Shown piece by piece: positions 8,355-15,794 of a stretch of 64,000 nucleotides of DNA. Position numbers and translations under genes: made by a program. The notes beneath the pieces are model-generated. The model was not told the origin of the DNA. It worked only from the letters and a program-made list of their open reading frames with translations, and did not search any database. The DNA is from Chloracidobacterium sp. (GTDB lineage Bacteria > Acidobacteriota > Blastocatellia > Pyrinomonadales > Pyrinomonadaceae): assembly GCA_016715795.1 (NCBI GenBank), contig JADJXP010000002.1, positions 1,736,001-1,800,000 on the forward strand, written 5' to 3'. Numbering within the stretch: the first letter of the stretch is position 1; every line of letters starts with the position of its first letter.

Positions 8355-8873
8355 CTACCAGCCCAAGCGGGAGCGGAGCGATGTAATGTGTGCGGTGTGG
8401 TGTTTGGAATGCCATGCATAAAGGGCAAGGGCGGCGTCGAGGGTCCATTCGCCGGTTTCGGGGTGGATGAATTGTTTTTGGAAATCGGCCTCGGACATCG
8501 AATCGAGCAGAGCCGACCAGCGGGTGTGTATGGAATCGATCAACTGCAGCGAGACATCTACCGGCAGTTTCGTATCGCCCAGATCTGCCCAGCGGTCCTC
8601 GTAGTAGGGCTTGATGGTGGGCACGTCGTCCTCGGTCAGGGCGAGCTTGAAGCGGATCAGCGAGTTCATGTGGCTGTCGGCTAGGTGATGGACGGTCTGG
8701 CGGATGGTCCAGCCGCCGTCGCGATAGGGCGTGTCGAGCTGTTCGTCGGTCAGGCCGGCGACGGCAGCGGATAGCTTCGACGGCAGTTCGGCGATCGAGC
8801 GAAGATTCTCTGCCCGGTCACTAAAATTCGAGCGCTCAAATTCGCCGATCGGATATCTCAGATCTGACGACAT
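8355..8873 (-). CDS. DinB-family metal-dependent protein (YfiT/bacillithiol-transferase-like)
   Basis: A four-helix-bundle protein of the DinB/YfiT group, some of which are metal-dependent thiol S-transferases. The start MSSDLRYPIGEF is preferred; ten extra upstream residues are possible. Three metal-ligand histidines are visible: His in TVHHLADSHMN and the pair in WHSKHHTAHI near the C-terminus. WTIRQTVHHLADSHMN and TGEWTLDAALALYAWHSKHH are diagnostic of the YfiT-like subgroup. Length 172 residues. It lies 32 bases downstream of dnaB on the same strand. The thiol substrate is unknown. Confidence 0.85.
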   Translation of the reverse strand: MSSDLRYPIGEFERSNFSDRAENLRSIAELPSKLSAAVAGLTDEQLDTPYRDGGWTIRQTVHHLADSHMNSLIRFKLALTEDDVPTIKPYYEDRWADLGDTKLPVDVSLQLIDSIHTRWSALLDSMSEADFQKQFIHPETGEWTLDAALALYAWHSKHHTAHITSLRSRLGW

Positions 8874-8905
8874 ACCAATTCCGACAAGGACACCAGCGGC
8901 CATGT

Positions 8906-10276
8906 CTAGCCGTTAAAGTAATCCTCGAACCTTGTGAACTCCTTCAAAAATACCAGCCGTACGTCACCGATCGGGCCATTACGCTGCTTGGCGACGATCA
9001 GTTCGGCCATTCCCTCATGCTCCGTAGACTCTTTGTCGTAGTAATCCTGACGAAAAATGAATGCGACCACATCCGCGTCCTGCTCGATGGAACCCGATTC
9101 ACGCAGGTCAGACATCACGGGCCTTGGCGGATTGCGAGACTCCGGGGCACGCGACAACTGCGAAAGTGCGAGTACCGGCACATCCATCTCTTTTGCGAGG
9201 GCCTTAAGCTCGCGCGATATCAGTGAGACCTCCTGCTGGCGGTTCTCAGAACGCCGCGAACTGGTTCCCATTAGCTGCAGGTAATCGATAACGATCAGAT
9301 CAAGCGCCTTCTCCTGGGCCTTTAGCCGCCGCGCTTTCGCCCTGATCTCAAGAGCCGAGATCGCGGGAGAATCATCAATAAAGATGCGTGAAGCCGACAA
9401 ATTCGCTACGGCCTCGTCGAGGCGGTCACTTTCATTGGCGAACAAACGACCGCCGGTTCGAAATCGGACGGCGTTAATGTGCGATTCGCTCGCCAGCATG
9501 CGGGTGACAAGCTGCTCTTTTGACATCTCGAGCGAGAATATAGCAACAACGGCATTCGAACGCAGAGCCGCATTCTGTGCGATGGTCAGGCAAAGCGCCG
9601 TCTTGCCCATCGCCGGACGGGCGGCAACGATGATCAGATCGGTCCGCTGGAGCCCGGACGTCATCTCGTCAAATTTCCTGAAACCCGTGGACAATCCGGT
9701 CAGGCCGTCGGCCGCCCCGCCCTCTCTTCGTTCCCTGATACGGGCCAGGACTCCTTGCAATATCGGCTCGATCTGGCTGAACGATTCGTGGGTCCGTGCC
9801 TCCGCCAGGTTGAATATCTGCTGTTCGGCGCGGTCGAGCACGATTTCGGCGTCTTCCTCCTCAGCCAGCGCCTCGCTCGTGATCGCGCTGCAAGCGCGGA
9901 TAAGCTGACGCACCACTGACTTGTCGTGAACGACCTTGATGTAATCCTCAACGTTTGAAAAATGCGGCAGTCCAAAGGTCAGGTTAGTGATCGCCGGAAC
10001 GCCGCCAAACGCGTCCAGCGAGCCCTCTCTCTTCATTTCCTCGCCGACCAAGACCGCATCGATCTTTGACCCCTTCGCAAACAGTGCGCTCATCGCGGCG
10101 AAGACACGTCGATTGAATGGTGAATAGAAGTCTTCCGGCTTGAGATGCTCAATGGCCTGGGCCATTACGTCATGATCGAGAAGGACGGCTCCGAGGATCA
10201 CGCGCTCGGACTCTTCGCTCGAAGGCAACGGCTTTTCGAGATACTGCTCACGTCGATTTTCGGGAAAAACGCTCGC
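8906..10276 (-). CDS. dnaB: replicative DNA helicase DnaB
   Basis: Hexameric helicase of the replication fork, RecA-fold. The N-terminal primase-interacting domain is about residues 15-120 (EESERVILGAVLLD), followed by a linker helix. The C-terminal ATPase has Walker A ARPAMGKTAL, Walker B LIVIDYLQLM and the C-terminal DLRESGSIEQDADVV motif. No intein is present. I prefer the ATG at 10276 (MASVFPENRREQ, 456 residues), because an alternative GTG at 10309 lies directly on the T-run of the terminator from the upstream brnTA unit. Neither has a strong ribosome-binding site. The dnaB gene follows the rplI ribosomal block, with brnTA interposed. Confidence 0.96.
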   Translation of the reverse strand, partial: ASVFPENRREQYLEKPLPSSEESERVILGAVLLDHDVMAQAIEHLKPEDFYSPFNRRVFAAMSALFAKGSKIDAVLVGEEMKREGSLDAFGGVPAITNLTFGLPHFSNVEDYIKVVHDKSVVRQLIRACSAITSEALAEEEDAEIVLDRAEQQIFNLAEARTHESFSQIEPILQGVLARIRERREGGAADGLTGLSTGFRKFDEMTSGLQRTDLIIVAARPAMGKTALCLTIAQNAALRSNAVVAIFSLEMSKEQLVTRMLASESHINAVRFRTGGRLFANESDRLDEAVANLSASRIFIDDSPAISALEIRAKARRLKAQEKALDLIVIDYLQLMGTSSRRSENRQQEVSLISRELKALAKEMDVPVLALSQLSRAPESRNPPRPVMSDLRESGSIEQDADVVAFIFRQDYYDKESTEHEGMAELIVAKQRNGPIGDVRLVFLKEFTRFEDYFNG

Positions 10277-10310
10277 CATTTCGGATGGTGCGAATGTAAT
10301 TTTAGACACA

Positions 10311-10335
10311 AAAAAGGGCCTTGTCTAAAGGCCCT
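10311..10335 (-). terminator. Rho-independent terminator after brnTA
   Basis: On the minus strand AGGGCCTT pairs with AAGGCCCT around a short loop, followed by TTTTTT. It lies between brnA and dnaB, so brnTA is likely a separate transcript. Confidence 0.8.
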
Positions 10336-10386
10336 GAACGAAAGGCTGTAAGCCTAAATAAACTTGGAGTTTACCGGCGGCACAGG

Positions 10387-10596
10387 TCACGCCCATTTAA
10401 CGACCGGCCGCTTTTTCGAGGTCGCGCAGTCCCGCAAAAACATGTTTATCAGGTTCTGATACGGTATTCCTGACTCAGCCGCCAAACGTTTGAAGTAGTC
10501 GATCGTTTCCTCTTCAATACGGATGGTAATCTGCTTTTTCAGCAGCTTTGCATAAGGATTCTTTCTGGATCCTGAAAAATCGTATTCCTTTCTCAT
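10387..10596 (-). CDS. brnA: BrnA-type antitoxin
   Basis: A 69-residue ribbon-helix-helix antitoxin that binds the BrnT ribonuclease and represses its own promoter. The family shape is clear: MRKEYDFSGSRKNPYAKLLKKQITIRI, then ETIDYFKRLAAESGIPYQNLINMFLRDCA. The ITIRI strand forms the DNA-contacting ribbon. It starts inside the last codons of brnT (4-base overlap), the usual toxin-first order of brnTA modules. A terminator follows at 10311-10335. Confidence 0.9.
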   Translation of the reverse strand: MRKEYDFSGSRKNPYAKLLKKQITIRIEEETIDYFKRLAAESGIPYQNLINMFLRDCATSKKRPVVKWA

Positions 10597-10880
10597 GATT
10601 GACTTCCGTAATAACTACTTTCGGTTTTCGTGGCTTTTCGGGCCGAGATCAATCTGATCTCCGAACCGGCCCGGTAGGCGTGACAAACTATCAGCAATCG
10701 AGGCTTATAACTCATGCCCAACAGGATGAAGCGTTCTTCGTCATCCGAATGGTCAGGATCGTCGATCAGCCGAGCCTTCTCGTCGTAGAAGGCTGTCCTC
10801 GCTTCGTCGAAAGAAACGCCGTGTTTTTTCAAATTCGAAGCCGCTTTACGTGCGTCCCAAGAGAAGACGATCCGCTCCAT
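10593..10880 (-). CDS. brnT: BrnT-type ribonuclease toxin
   Basis: A 95-residue RelE-fold toxin of the BrnT family, which cleaves RNA and inhibits translation when free of BrnA. The start MERIVFSWDARKAASNLKKHGVSFDEA is typical; a longer frame from 10913 is less likely. The conserved DPDHSDDEERFILLGMS and final EIRLISARKATK are present, the latter including the Arg implicated in catalysis in the family. Directly upstream are a TTGAAT/GATAAT promoter and a 19-bp AT palindrome that touches the start codon. Confidence 0.9.
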   Translation of the reverse strand: MERIVFSWDARKAASNLKKHGVSFDEARTAFYDEKARLIDDPDHSDDEERFILLGMSYKPRLLIVCHAYRAGSEIRLISARKATKTESSYYGSQS

Positions 10881-10897
10881 AATTATAATATAATTAT
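10879..10897. promoter_or_regulatory. AT-rich palindromic operator candidate of brnTA
   Basis: Perfect 9-bp inverted repeat ataattata / taatataat arranged around one central base, overlapping the ATG of brnT and the -10 box. BrnA is known to autoregulate in characterised systems, so this is a natural candidate site; binding is inferred. Confidence 0.5.
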
Positions 10898-10920
10898 CAA
10901 ATATTGACGGCAAAATTCAA
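10893..10920 (-). promoter_or_regulatory. probable brnTA promoter
   Basis: Minus strand TTGAAT (10915-10920), 16-base spacer, GATAAT (10893-10898). The -10 overlaps the palindrome at 10879-10897, and transcription would start very near the brnT start codon. Confidence 0.45.
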
Positions 10921-10952
10921 GAGGCCCGCGAGCAATACCTGCTCCGGGCCTC
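10921..10952 (-). terminator. hairpin terminator after rplI
   Basis: GAGGCCCGgagca...tgctcGCGGGCCTC forms a long stem with a few internal mismatches, followed on the minus strand by TTGAATTTT. It lies 24 bases after the rplI stop. Confidence 0.7.
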
Positions 10953-10976
10953 TGAATCAGATCCTCCGGTTAGGGA

Positions 10977-11618
10977 TTACGCTTCCGCGCTTTCCTCGAT
11001 CGCAGCGTCGGCTTGTTCGGCGGCCGTCTCATCGGCAGCAGCAGTTTCTTCAGCCATTGTAGCTACCTCCGCGAGAGCGGCTTCGACCGGTGCCTCGGCG
11101 GCCGGTTCGTCAGCCTTCTTCTTGGCCTTTTTAGCTTCCTTAGCAGGCTTTTCGGGCATCTCGCCGCCCTCGGCCGTGACGATCACAGGCACGGCGAGCG
11201 TGACCTCGCGGTGGAGCTTGACGTTGACTGAATATTCCCCGGTTTCCTTGATCGGATCACGAAGCGAAACGCGCTTACGGTCGATCTCGTAGCCCTTCTT
11301 TGCGAGGGCCTCGGCGATGTCCATCGAGGTTACCGAGCCGAAAAGGGTGCCATGCTCGCCCGCCTTACGGGCAAATTCGAGCGTGAGGCCTTCCATCTGT
11401 TCGAGCTGTGCCTCGGCGGTTGCCTTTTCAATGGCAGCCTTTTTAAGGAGAGCAGCGCGTTCCTGCTCGATCTGTTTAACGTTGCCTTTGGTCGCAAGCG
11501 TGGCCAAGCCCTGCGGCAGCAGATAGTTACGGGCGTAACCAGCCCGTACCTTGACGATCTCGCCGCGTCCGCCGACGTGTTCGAGGTCCTCGCGCAATAA
11601 AATCGTTGTGTTTGCCAT
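10977..11618 (-). CDS. rplI: 50S ribosomal protein L9 with long C-terminal tail
   Basis: Large-subunit protein at the base of the L1 stalk. Residues 1-150 are canonical L9: ILLREDLEHVGGRGEIVKVRAGYARNYLLPQGLA, a long connecting helix, then the C-terminal domain ending EVTLAVPVIV. The product is 213 residues; the last 60 or so form an extra Lys/Ala then Glu/Ala-rich tail (KEAKKAKKKADEPAAEAP and onward) absent from E. coli L9. It is the last gene of the rpsF-rpsR-rplI block, 78 bases after rpsR across a repeat. Confidence 0.96.
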   Translation of the reverse strand: MANTTILLREDLEHVGGRGEIVKVRAGYARNYLLPQGLATLATKGNVKQIEQERAALLKKAAIEKATAEAQLEQMEGLTLEFARKAGEHGTLFGSVTSMDIAEALAKKGYEIDRKRVSLRDPIKETGEYSVNVKLHREVTLAVPVIVTAEGGEMPEKPAKEAKKAKKKADEPAAEAPVEAALAEVATMAEETAAADETAAEQADAAIEESAEA

Positions 11619-11631
11619 AGTCTTTCAAGTG

Positions 11632-11695
11632 GTCAGCTATCAGCGGTCAGCCATCAGCCTTAGTGCTGAATGCTGAGTGCTGATCGCTGACGGCG
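11632..11695. repeat. tandem/inverted short repeats between rpsR and rplI
   Basis: Runs of ggtcagctatcagc, ggtcagccatcagc and tgctgaatgctgagtgctgatcgctgac form a series of diverged 7-8-base units and their complements. Related to the repeats at 1764 and 15757. Confidence 0.55.
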
Positions 11696-11696
11696 T

Positions 11697-11978
11697 TTAG
11701 TCTGCCACAAACGGCAGCATTGCCATTGAGCGCGCACGCTTGATCGCCTTGGCGAGGCGGCGCTGGTCTTTTGCCGAGATGCCCGAGATGCGGCGCGGCA
11801 TTATCTTGCCACGCTCCGGGACAAATGTCCTGAGCAGGTCGACGTCCTTCCAATCCAAATAATCGGGGACGATCTGACGCGGGCGGCGACGCTGATAGCG
11901 GCGCGGCCTGTCGCCAATGACCTCTTCGTCGAGGCTCATGTCGCGGTCATTCAAAACTTCAAGTTCTTTCTCTGCCAT
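11697..11978 (-). CDS. rpsR: 30S ribosomal protein S18
   Basis: Small-subunit protein that pairs with S6 on the platform. The 93-residue product has an acidic N-terminus of about 25 residues, then the core DYLDWKDVDLLRTFVPERGKIMPRRISGISAKDQRRLAKAIKRAR. The core ends MLPFVAD, as in most S18 proteins. It lies 12 bases downstream of rpsF, the standard order. Confidence 0.97.
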   Translation of the reverse strand: MAEKELEVLNDRDMSLDEEVIGDRPRRYQRRRPRQIVPDYLDWKDVDLLRTFVPERGKIMPRRISGISAKDQRRLAKAIKRARSMAMLPFVAD

Positions 11979-11990
11979 AAACTTCTCCTC

Positions 11991-12386
11991 CTAAGCCTCG
12001 GCCTGTGCCTCCTCAGCCGGTTCCTCGGTCGGGCGGAATGACGCCCGTTTCGCCGAACGTGCCTCGCGCTTTGAGCGGACCTTTTCAGCCTTTTTTCGGT
12101 CTTCGTCAACGCGGACGGTGATGTAGCGCATGATCATGTCGTTGACGCGCATGCGGCGTTCGAGTTCGGCGATCTCCTGGCCCGAACCGTTGATCTCAAA
12201 GAGCACATAGTGGCCTTCGGTCTTCTTCTGGATCGGATACGCAAGAGTTTTTATGCCGATATCGTCCATCCGGACGACCTCGCCGCCTTCTTTGGCTATC
12301 ACCTTGCCGACAGCGTCGTTCAGCTTGCCGATCTTTTCGGCCGCCGTGTCAGGATCGACGATGTACATTACTTCGTAAGTTCTCAT
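11991..12386 (-). CDS. rpsF: 30S ribosomal protein S6
   Basis: Small-subunit protein, partner of S18. The start MRTYEVMYIVDPD is chosen because it begins the ferredoxin-like fold; upstream in-frame codons lie inside the pth end. Residues 1-95 match S6 (RMDDIGIKTLAYPIQKKTEGHYVLFEI, ERRMRVNDMIMRYITVRVDED). The last 35 residues are a basic stretch followed by an acidic EEPAEEAQAEA tail. The start lies one base after the pth stop, so there is no room for a separate S6/S18 leader motif. Confidence 0.96.
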   Translation of the reverse strand: MRTYEVMYIVDPDTAAEKIGKLNDAVGKVIAKEGGEVVRMDDIGIKTLAYPIQKKTEGHYVLFEINGSGQEIAELERRMRVNDMIMRYITVRVDEDRKKAEKVRSKREARSAKRASFRPTEEPAEEAQAEA

Positions 12387-12387
12387 A

Positions 12388-12951
12388 TCAATTGTATTTC
12401 GCCATTCCGGCGTCAATTCCCTCGCGAATCACCGTCTCAACGGCGTCCGCGCTTCTGTCCAAAACCTTTTCAACCGTCTCGATATCGCCCTTGGCGAAAT
12501 TCTCAAGCACGAACCGTTTTGCATCGCTCAGCGGATGATCGGGCTGAATTCCGATCCGCAAACGGCTGAACTCCTGCGTTCCAAGGCAGTCAATGGTCGA
12601 TCTCAGCCCATTGTGCCCGCCGTGCGTCCCCTTTGGCCGCAAGCGGATCGTGCCGAATGGCAACGCCAGGTCGTCCGATATCACGATCAGCCTTTCGATC
12701 GATCTGTCGTCCTTAGCCAGCAGGCACTTGACAGCCTCGCCGCTGAGATTCATATAGGTCTGCGGCTTAGCAAGCTCGACGGTTTGGTTGTCAAAATGGC
12801 CGCGTCCGATCAGCGAGCGGCATTCATCTCGTTTGACCGTCGTCTGCATCCGCTCGGCGAGCACGTCGATGAGCATGAAGCCCAAATTGTGCCGCGTCTT
12901 CGCGTATTCCGGGCCCGGATTACCGAGCCCAACGATCAGCCATTTGCCCAC
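12388..12951 (-). CDS. pth: peptidyl-tRNA hydrolase
   Basis: Releases tRNA from peptidyl-tRNA dropped by ribosomes. Starts MGKWLIVGLGNPGPEYAKTRHNLGFMLID; His21, the catalytic histidine in RHNxG, and the Asn in GNPG are present. Also seen are KPQTYMNLSGEAV, ISDDLALPFGTIRLRPKG and GGHNGLRSTI. Length 187 residues, typical. It lies 9 bases downstream of rplY and abuts rpsF, forming an rplY-pth-rpsF-rpsR-rplI unit as in many bacteria. Confidence 0.97.
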   Translation of the reverse strand: MGKWLIVGLGNPGPEYAKTRHNLGFMLIDVLAERMQTTVKRDECRSLIGRGHFDNQTVELAKPQTYMNLSGEAVKCLLAKDDRSIERLIVISDDLALPFGTIRLRPKGTHGGHNGLRSTIDCLGTQEFSRLRIGIQPDHPLSDAKRFVLENFAKGDIETVEKVLDRSADAVETVIREGIDAGMAKYN

Positions 12952-12960
12952 GATAGCGGA

Positions 12961-13617
12961 CTATTCCCCACCGCCATCTTCGGCCGGTGCCTCGGCAGGC
13001 GCTTCGCCGGTGACCTCGGGTTCGGCCCCTTCCTCGACCTGAGGCTCAAGCTCGACTTCCTTAACGATCACGATAGACGCGACGACCGTCTCAGGTGCCT
13101 CGACCATCTCGACGCCTTCGCCAACCACGAGGTCCGACACATGAAGCGAGTGGCCCGCGTCTAGCGACGTAACGTCAAGCTCAATGAACTCGGGCGTTTT
13201 CGCAGGTTCACAGAGCACTCTGATCTCACGCATGGCCTGCGAGAGAACAGCACCCTCTTCCATCAGGCCGGCCGCGTGGCCGATCAGATGCACAGGCACG
13301 GTCATCTCGATCTTTTCGCCCTTGGCAAACCGACGCAGATCGGCGTGCAAGAGTCGGCCCATGATCGGGTCGATCTGGCGATCCTGAAAGATAACGTCGT
13401 GCGCCTCGCCGTCAACATCCAGCGAAAACACCGAGTTGACGCCGGTCTGGCTACGCAGAATAGCGGCCAGATCCGCGAGTTCTGCGGTCGCCGCCATGCT
13501 CTCGGAGCCGCCGCCGTAAACGACGACCGGAACCTTGCCGATCGCGCGCATGCGCCGGGCCTCATTCTTGCCTCGCGTCTCACGCTTTTCAGCCTTAACT
13601 ACAAATTTCTCAGCCAT
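12961..13617 (-). CDS. rplY: 50S ribosomal protein L25/CTC type
   Basis: 5S-rRNA-binding protein of the two-domain CTC/TL5 type. The start MAEKFVVKAEKRETRGKNEARRMRAIGKVPVVVYGGG is chosen over an upstream frame that belongs to prs. Residues 1-95 form the L25 domain (FQDRQIDPIMGRLLHADLRRF); residues 98-185 form the TL5 C-terminal domain (VPVHLIGHAAGLMEEGAVLSQ). The last 35 residues are an acidic tail (EEGAEPEVTGEAPAEAPAEDGGGE). It follows prs, whose corrected stop codon lies 4 bases upstream. Confidence 0.95.
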   Translation of the reverse strand: MAEKFVVKAEKRETRGKNEARRMRAIGKVPVVVYGGGSESMAATAELADLAAILRSQTGVNSVFSLDVDGEAHDVIFQDRQIDPIMGRLLHADLRRFAKGEKIEMTVPVHLIGHAAGLMEEGAVLSQAMREIRVLCEPAKTPEFIELDVTSLDAGHSLHVSDLVVGEGVEMVEAPETVVASIVIVKEVELEPQVEEGAEPEVTGEAPAEAPAEDGGGE

Positions 13618-14579
13618 AATCTTAAATAAACAGCGACGAAACACTGGTCTCGTCGTGTATCGATCTGATCGCCGATGCCAAGCAGCCCGGCGACGCTCAG
13701 AACCTCGATCTTGCCGCCCTCGACGAGCGGCTGACCGTTATCACTTATCGGGATCGTGTTGGTAACGATCACCTTCTTCAGATGCGACCCGGTGATGTTC
13801 TCAACCGCATGGCCTGAAAGGACGCCATGTGTAAAGCATGCATAAACCTCGTTCGCACCGGCTTTGTGCAGAGCCTCAGCGACTTTACATATCGTGCCGC
13901 CCGTGTCGCACATATCGTCGATGATCAGACAATTCTTGCCTTTCACGTCGCCGACGATATTCATCACTTCGGCCTCGTTGGCACGCTCGCGACGCTTGTC
14001 GCACAATGCGAGTCCCGCATTCAACCGCTTTGCGTAGGCCCTGGCCCTCTCCGCACCACCCGTGTCCGGCGCAACCACGATCAGATTGTCGATCGGGTTG
14101 CGATTGAAATAATCAACCACGACCGGAGCGGCAAACAAATGGTCCACCGGAATGTCGAAAAACCCTTGTATCTGCGACGCATGCAGATCGATGGTCAGCA
14201 CGCGATGTGCACCGGCCTTAGTTATCAAATTCGAGACCAGCTTTGCCGAGATCGGCACACGCGGCCGGTCTTTTTTATCCGACCTCGCATAGCCAAAATA
14301 CGGAATGACCGCCGTCACACGCTCAGCCGAAGCCCTGATAAAAGCATCGATCATTATGAGCAGTTCCATCAAGTGGCTGTCCGTTGGCGGGGACGTTGAT
14401 TGAACGATAAACACGTCGTGGCCACGAACATTCTCACCGATCTGGAAGTTGAACTCCCCGTCAGAGAACCGCGCAGTGCTGGCCTGGCCCAGTTCGATGC
14501 CGAGGCCGGCACAGATCTCCTCAGCAAGCGCGGGATGCGCATTGCCGGAAAAGACCTTTATTTTGCCTGTGACGCTCAT
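13599..14579 (-). CDS. prs: ribose-phosphate pyrophosphokinase with apparent C-terminal frameshift
   Basis: Makes PRPP from ribose 5-phosphate and ATP for nucleotide, His and Trp synthesis. The start MSVTGKIKVFSGNAHPALAEEI is chosen; the longer upstream frame is unrelated. Typical segments are present: DHHASQIQGFFDIPVDHL-like (here DLHASQIQGFFDIPVDHLFA), VVAPDTGGAERAR, and the PRPP loop IIDDMCDTGGTICK. The literal frame ends in GIGDQIDTRRDQ..., which is not Prs-like. Dropping one C in the run at 13678-13679 gives LLASAIRSIHDETSVSSLFI, the normal Prs C-terminus, with a stop at 13622-13624 and 318 residues. This is a sequencing error or a recent mutation. Confidence 0.93.
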   Translation of the reverse strand: MSVTGKIKVFSGNAHPALAEEICAGLGIELGQASTARFSDGEFNFQIGENVRGHDVFIVQSTSPPTDSHLMELLIMIDAFIRASAERVTAVIPYFGYARSDKKDRPRVPISAKLVSNLITKAGAHRVLTIDLHASQIQGFFDIPVDHLFAAPVVVDYFNRNPIDNLIVVAPDTGGAERARAYAKRLNAGLALCDKRRERANEAEVMNIVGDVKGKNCLIIDDMCDTGGTICKVAEALHKAGANEVYACFTHGVLSGHAVENITGSHLKKVIVTNTIPISDNGQPLVEGGKIEVLSVAGLLGIGDQIDTRRDQCFVAVYLRLWLRNL

Positions 14580-14651
14580 ATCAAACAGGTTTTTGGGATT
14601 AGGTTTTAGGTGTTTGCAAAGACCTAAAACCCACAACCTAGAACCTTCCGC

Positions 14652-14686
14652 AAAAAAACGGACGACCCATTTCCACAGATCGTCCG
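14652..14686 (-). terminator. Rho-independent terminator after tRNA-Gln(UUG)
   Basis: Minus strand CGGACGA...TCGTCCG (7-bp stem, 14-nt loop) followed by seven T residues. It lies 18 bases downstream of the tRNA and upstream of prs. Confidence 0.85.
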
Positions 14687-14704
14687 CTTAACTCTTTTCT
14701 CAAC

Positions 14705-14779
<75 letters not shown>

Positions 14780-14819
14780 ATGCAAAAAGTCGAAGAAACT
14801 AACGGAAACAACCTGACGC

Positions 14820-15704
14820 TTATATTCCAAGCGCCTCGCGATACTCACGCCGCGAGATGGTTGATACGGCAAACTTTCGCCAGGTCGCTTCGGACGCGAG
14901 GGCTTTTTCAGCAGCTTGCCGTGTCTCTTGTTTGTCAAATACCGCGAAAACGCTCGCTCCGCTGCCGCTCAATGCGGCATTCGCAGCACCGAGATCAAGC
15001 AGGGCTCGTTTGACCCTTTCGATCTCCGGATAGGCGACGAAAACGCTTCGCTCAAAATCGTTTGTCAACTCCGACCGAAGCGGATCGATCAGATCAGCCC
15101 CGTTTCGGGAAACAGAAAGAATACGTTCTGGGGCGTCCGAAGTCAAGGCCGGAGCATTGAGACCGGCAAACGCTGTCCGCGTCGAAACCCGCACCCGCGG
15201 AGTCACGATCAACATGTTTGCGGCAACTATATCATCCATCGATTCGAGCCGCTCGCCTCGGCCCGCTCCAAGAGCCGTCCCGCCGATAAGGAAGAAAGGA
15301 GCGTCAGAGCCCACTTCAGCGGCGATCGAAATAAGCCTCTCATCACTGATGTGTAGGCGCCACAACCTTCGCAAACCGATCAGCGTGACCGCGGCATTTG
15401 ATGAGCCGCCGCCGAGCCCGCCCGACGATGGTATATGTTTTTTTAGGTGGATCGCAGCCCCAAATGAACCGCCAACCGCTTTATTCAGAGCATTTGCAGC
15501 CTTGATCACAAGATTTCGGCCGTCCAGCGGTATCCAGGGCTGGTTGCACGTCAGGCTGAGATCTTGGGCCGGCGAGAAGGTCAACCGATCATACAGCGAG
15601 ACGGTCTGAAAGACAGTGAACAGTTCGTGAAAACCGTCATCACGCTTGCCCAGGACCCGCAGCGTCCAGTTGATCTTGGCAAATGACGGAAGCGAGAACC
15701 GCAT
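14820..15704 (-). CDS. ispE: 4-diphosphocytidyl-2-C-methyl-D-erythritol kinase
   Basis: GHMP kinase of the MEP isoprenoid pathway, phosphorylating CDP-ME. Starts MRFSLPSFAKINWTLRVLGKRDDGFHEL, with the substrate-binding AKIN and DGFHEL motifs. The ATP-binding glycine loop IPSSGGLGGGSSNAA lies near residues 89-103. The C-terminal GHMP motif is AALSGSGASVFAVF. The length of 294 residues is normal. It is followed by tRNA-Gln and prs, the common ispE-tRNA-prs-rplY-pth order. Confidence 0.96.
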   Translation of the reverse strand: MRFSLPSFAKINWTLRVLGKRDDGFHELFTVFQTVSLYDRLTFSPAQDLSLTCNQPWIPLDGRNLVIKAANALNKAVGGSFGAAIHLKKHIPSSGGLGGGSSNAAVTLIGLRRLWRLHISDERLISIAAEVGSDAPFFLIGGTALGAGRGERLESMDDIVAANMLIVTPRVRVSTRTAFAGLNAPALTSDAPERILSVSRNGADLIDPLRSELTNDFERSVFVAYPEIERVKRALLDLGAANAALSGSGASVFAVFDKQETRQAAEKALASEATWRKFAVSTISRREYREALGI

Positions 15705-15723
15705 TCGGCAAGGATAAAATACA

Positions 15724-15756
15724 ACGTCCGGATTTCCTACACAGAAATCCGGACGT
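15724..15756 (-). terminator. 13-bp stem hairpin between CAP gene and ispE
   Basis: acgtccggatttc and gaaatccggacgt form a perfect 13-bp stem with a 7-nt loop. On the minus strand it is followed by TGTATTTTATCC, so it would end the CAP-protein transcript about 40 bases after its stop. Confidence 0.7.
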
Positions 15757-15787
15757 TATCCGTTATCAGTTATCAGCTATCTGCTAT
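15757..15787. repeat. short tandem repeat gttatcagttatcagctatc
   Basis: Reverse-complement relative of the repeat at 1764-1796, placed between the hairpin and the CAP-protein stop codon. Confidence 0.6.
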
Positions 15788-15794
15788 TCCGGAC

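Noticed and set aside
12361..12420. S6/S18 autoregulatory leader upstream of rpsF
   Set aside because: The rpsF start lies one base after the pth stop, leaving no leader.
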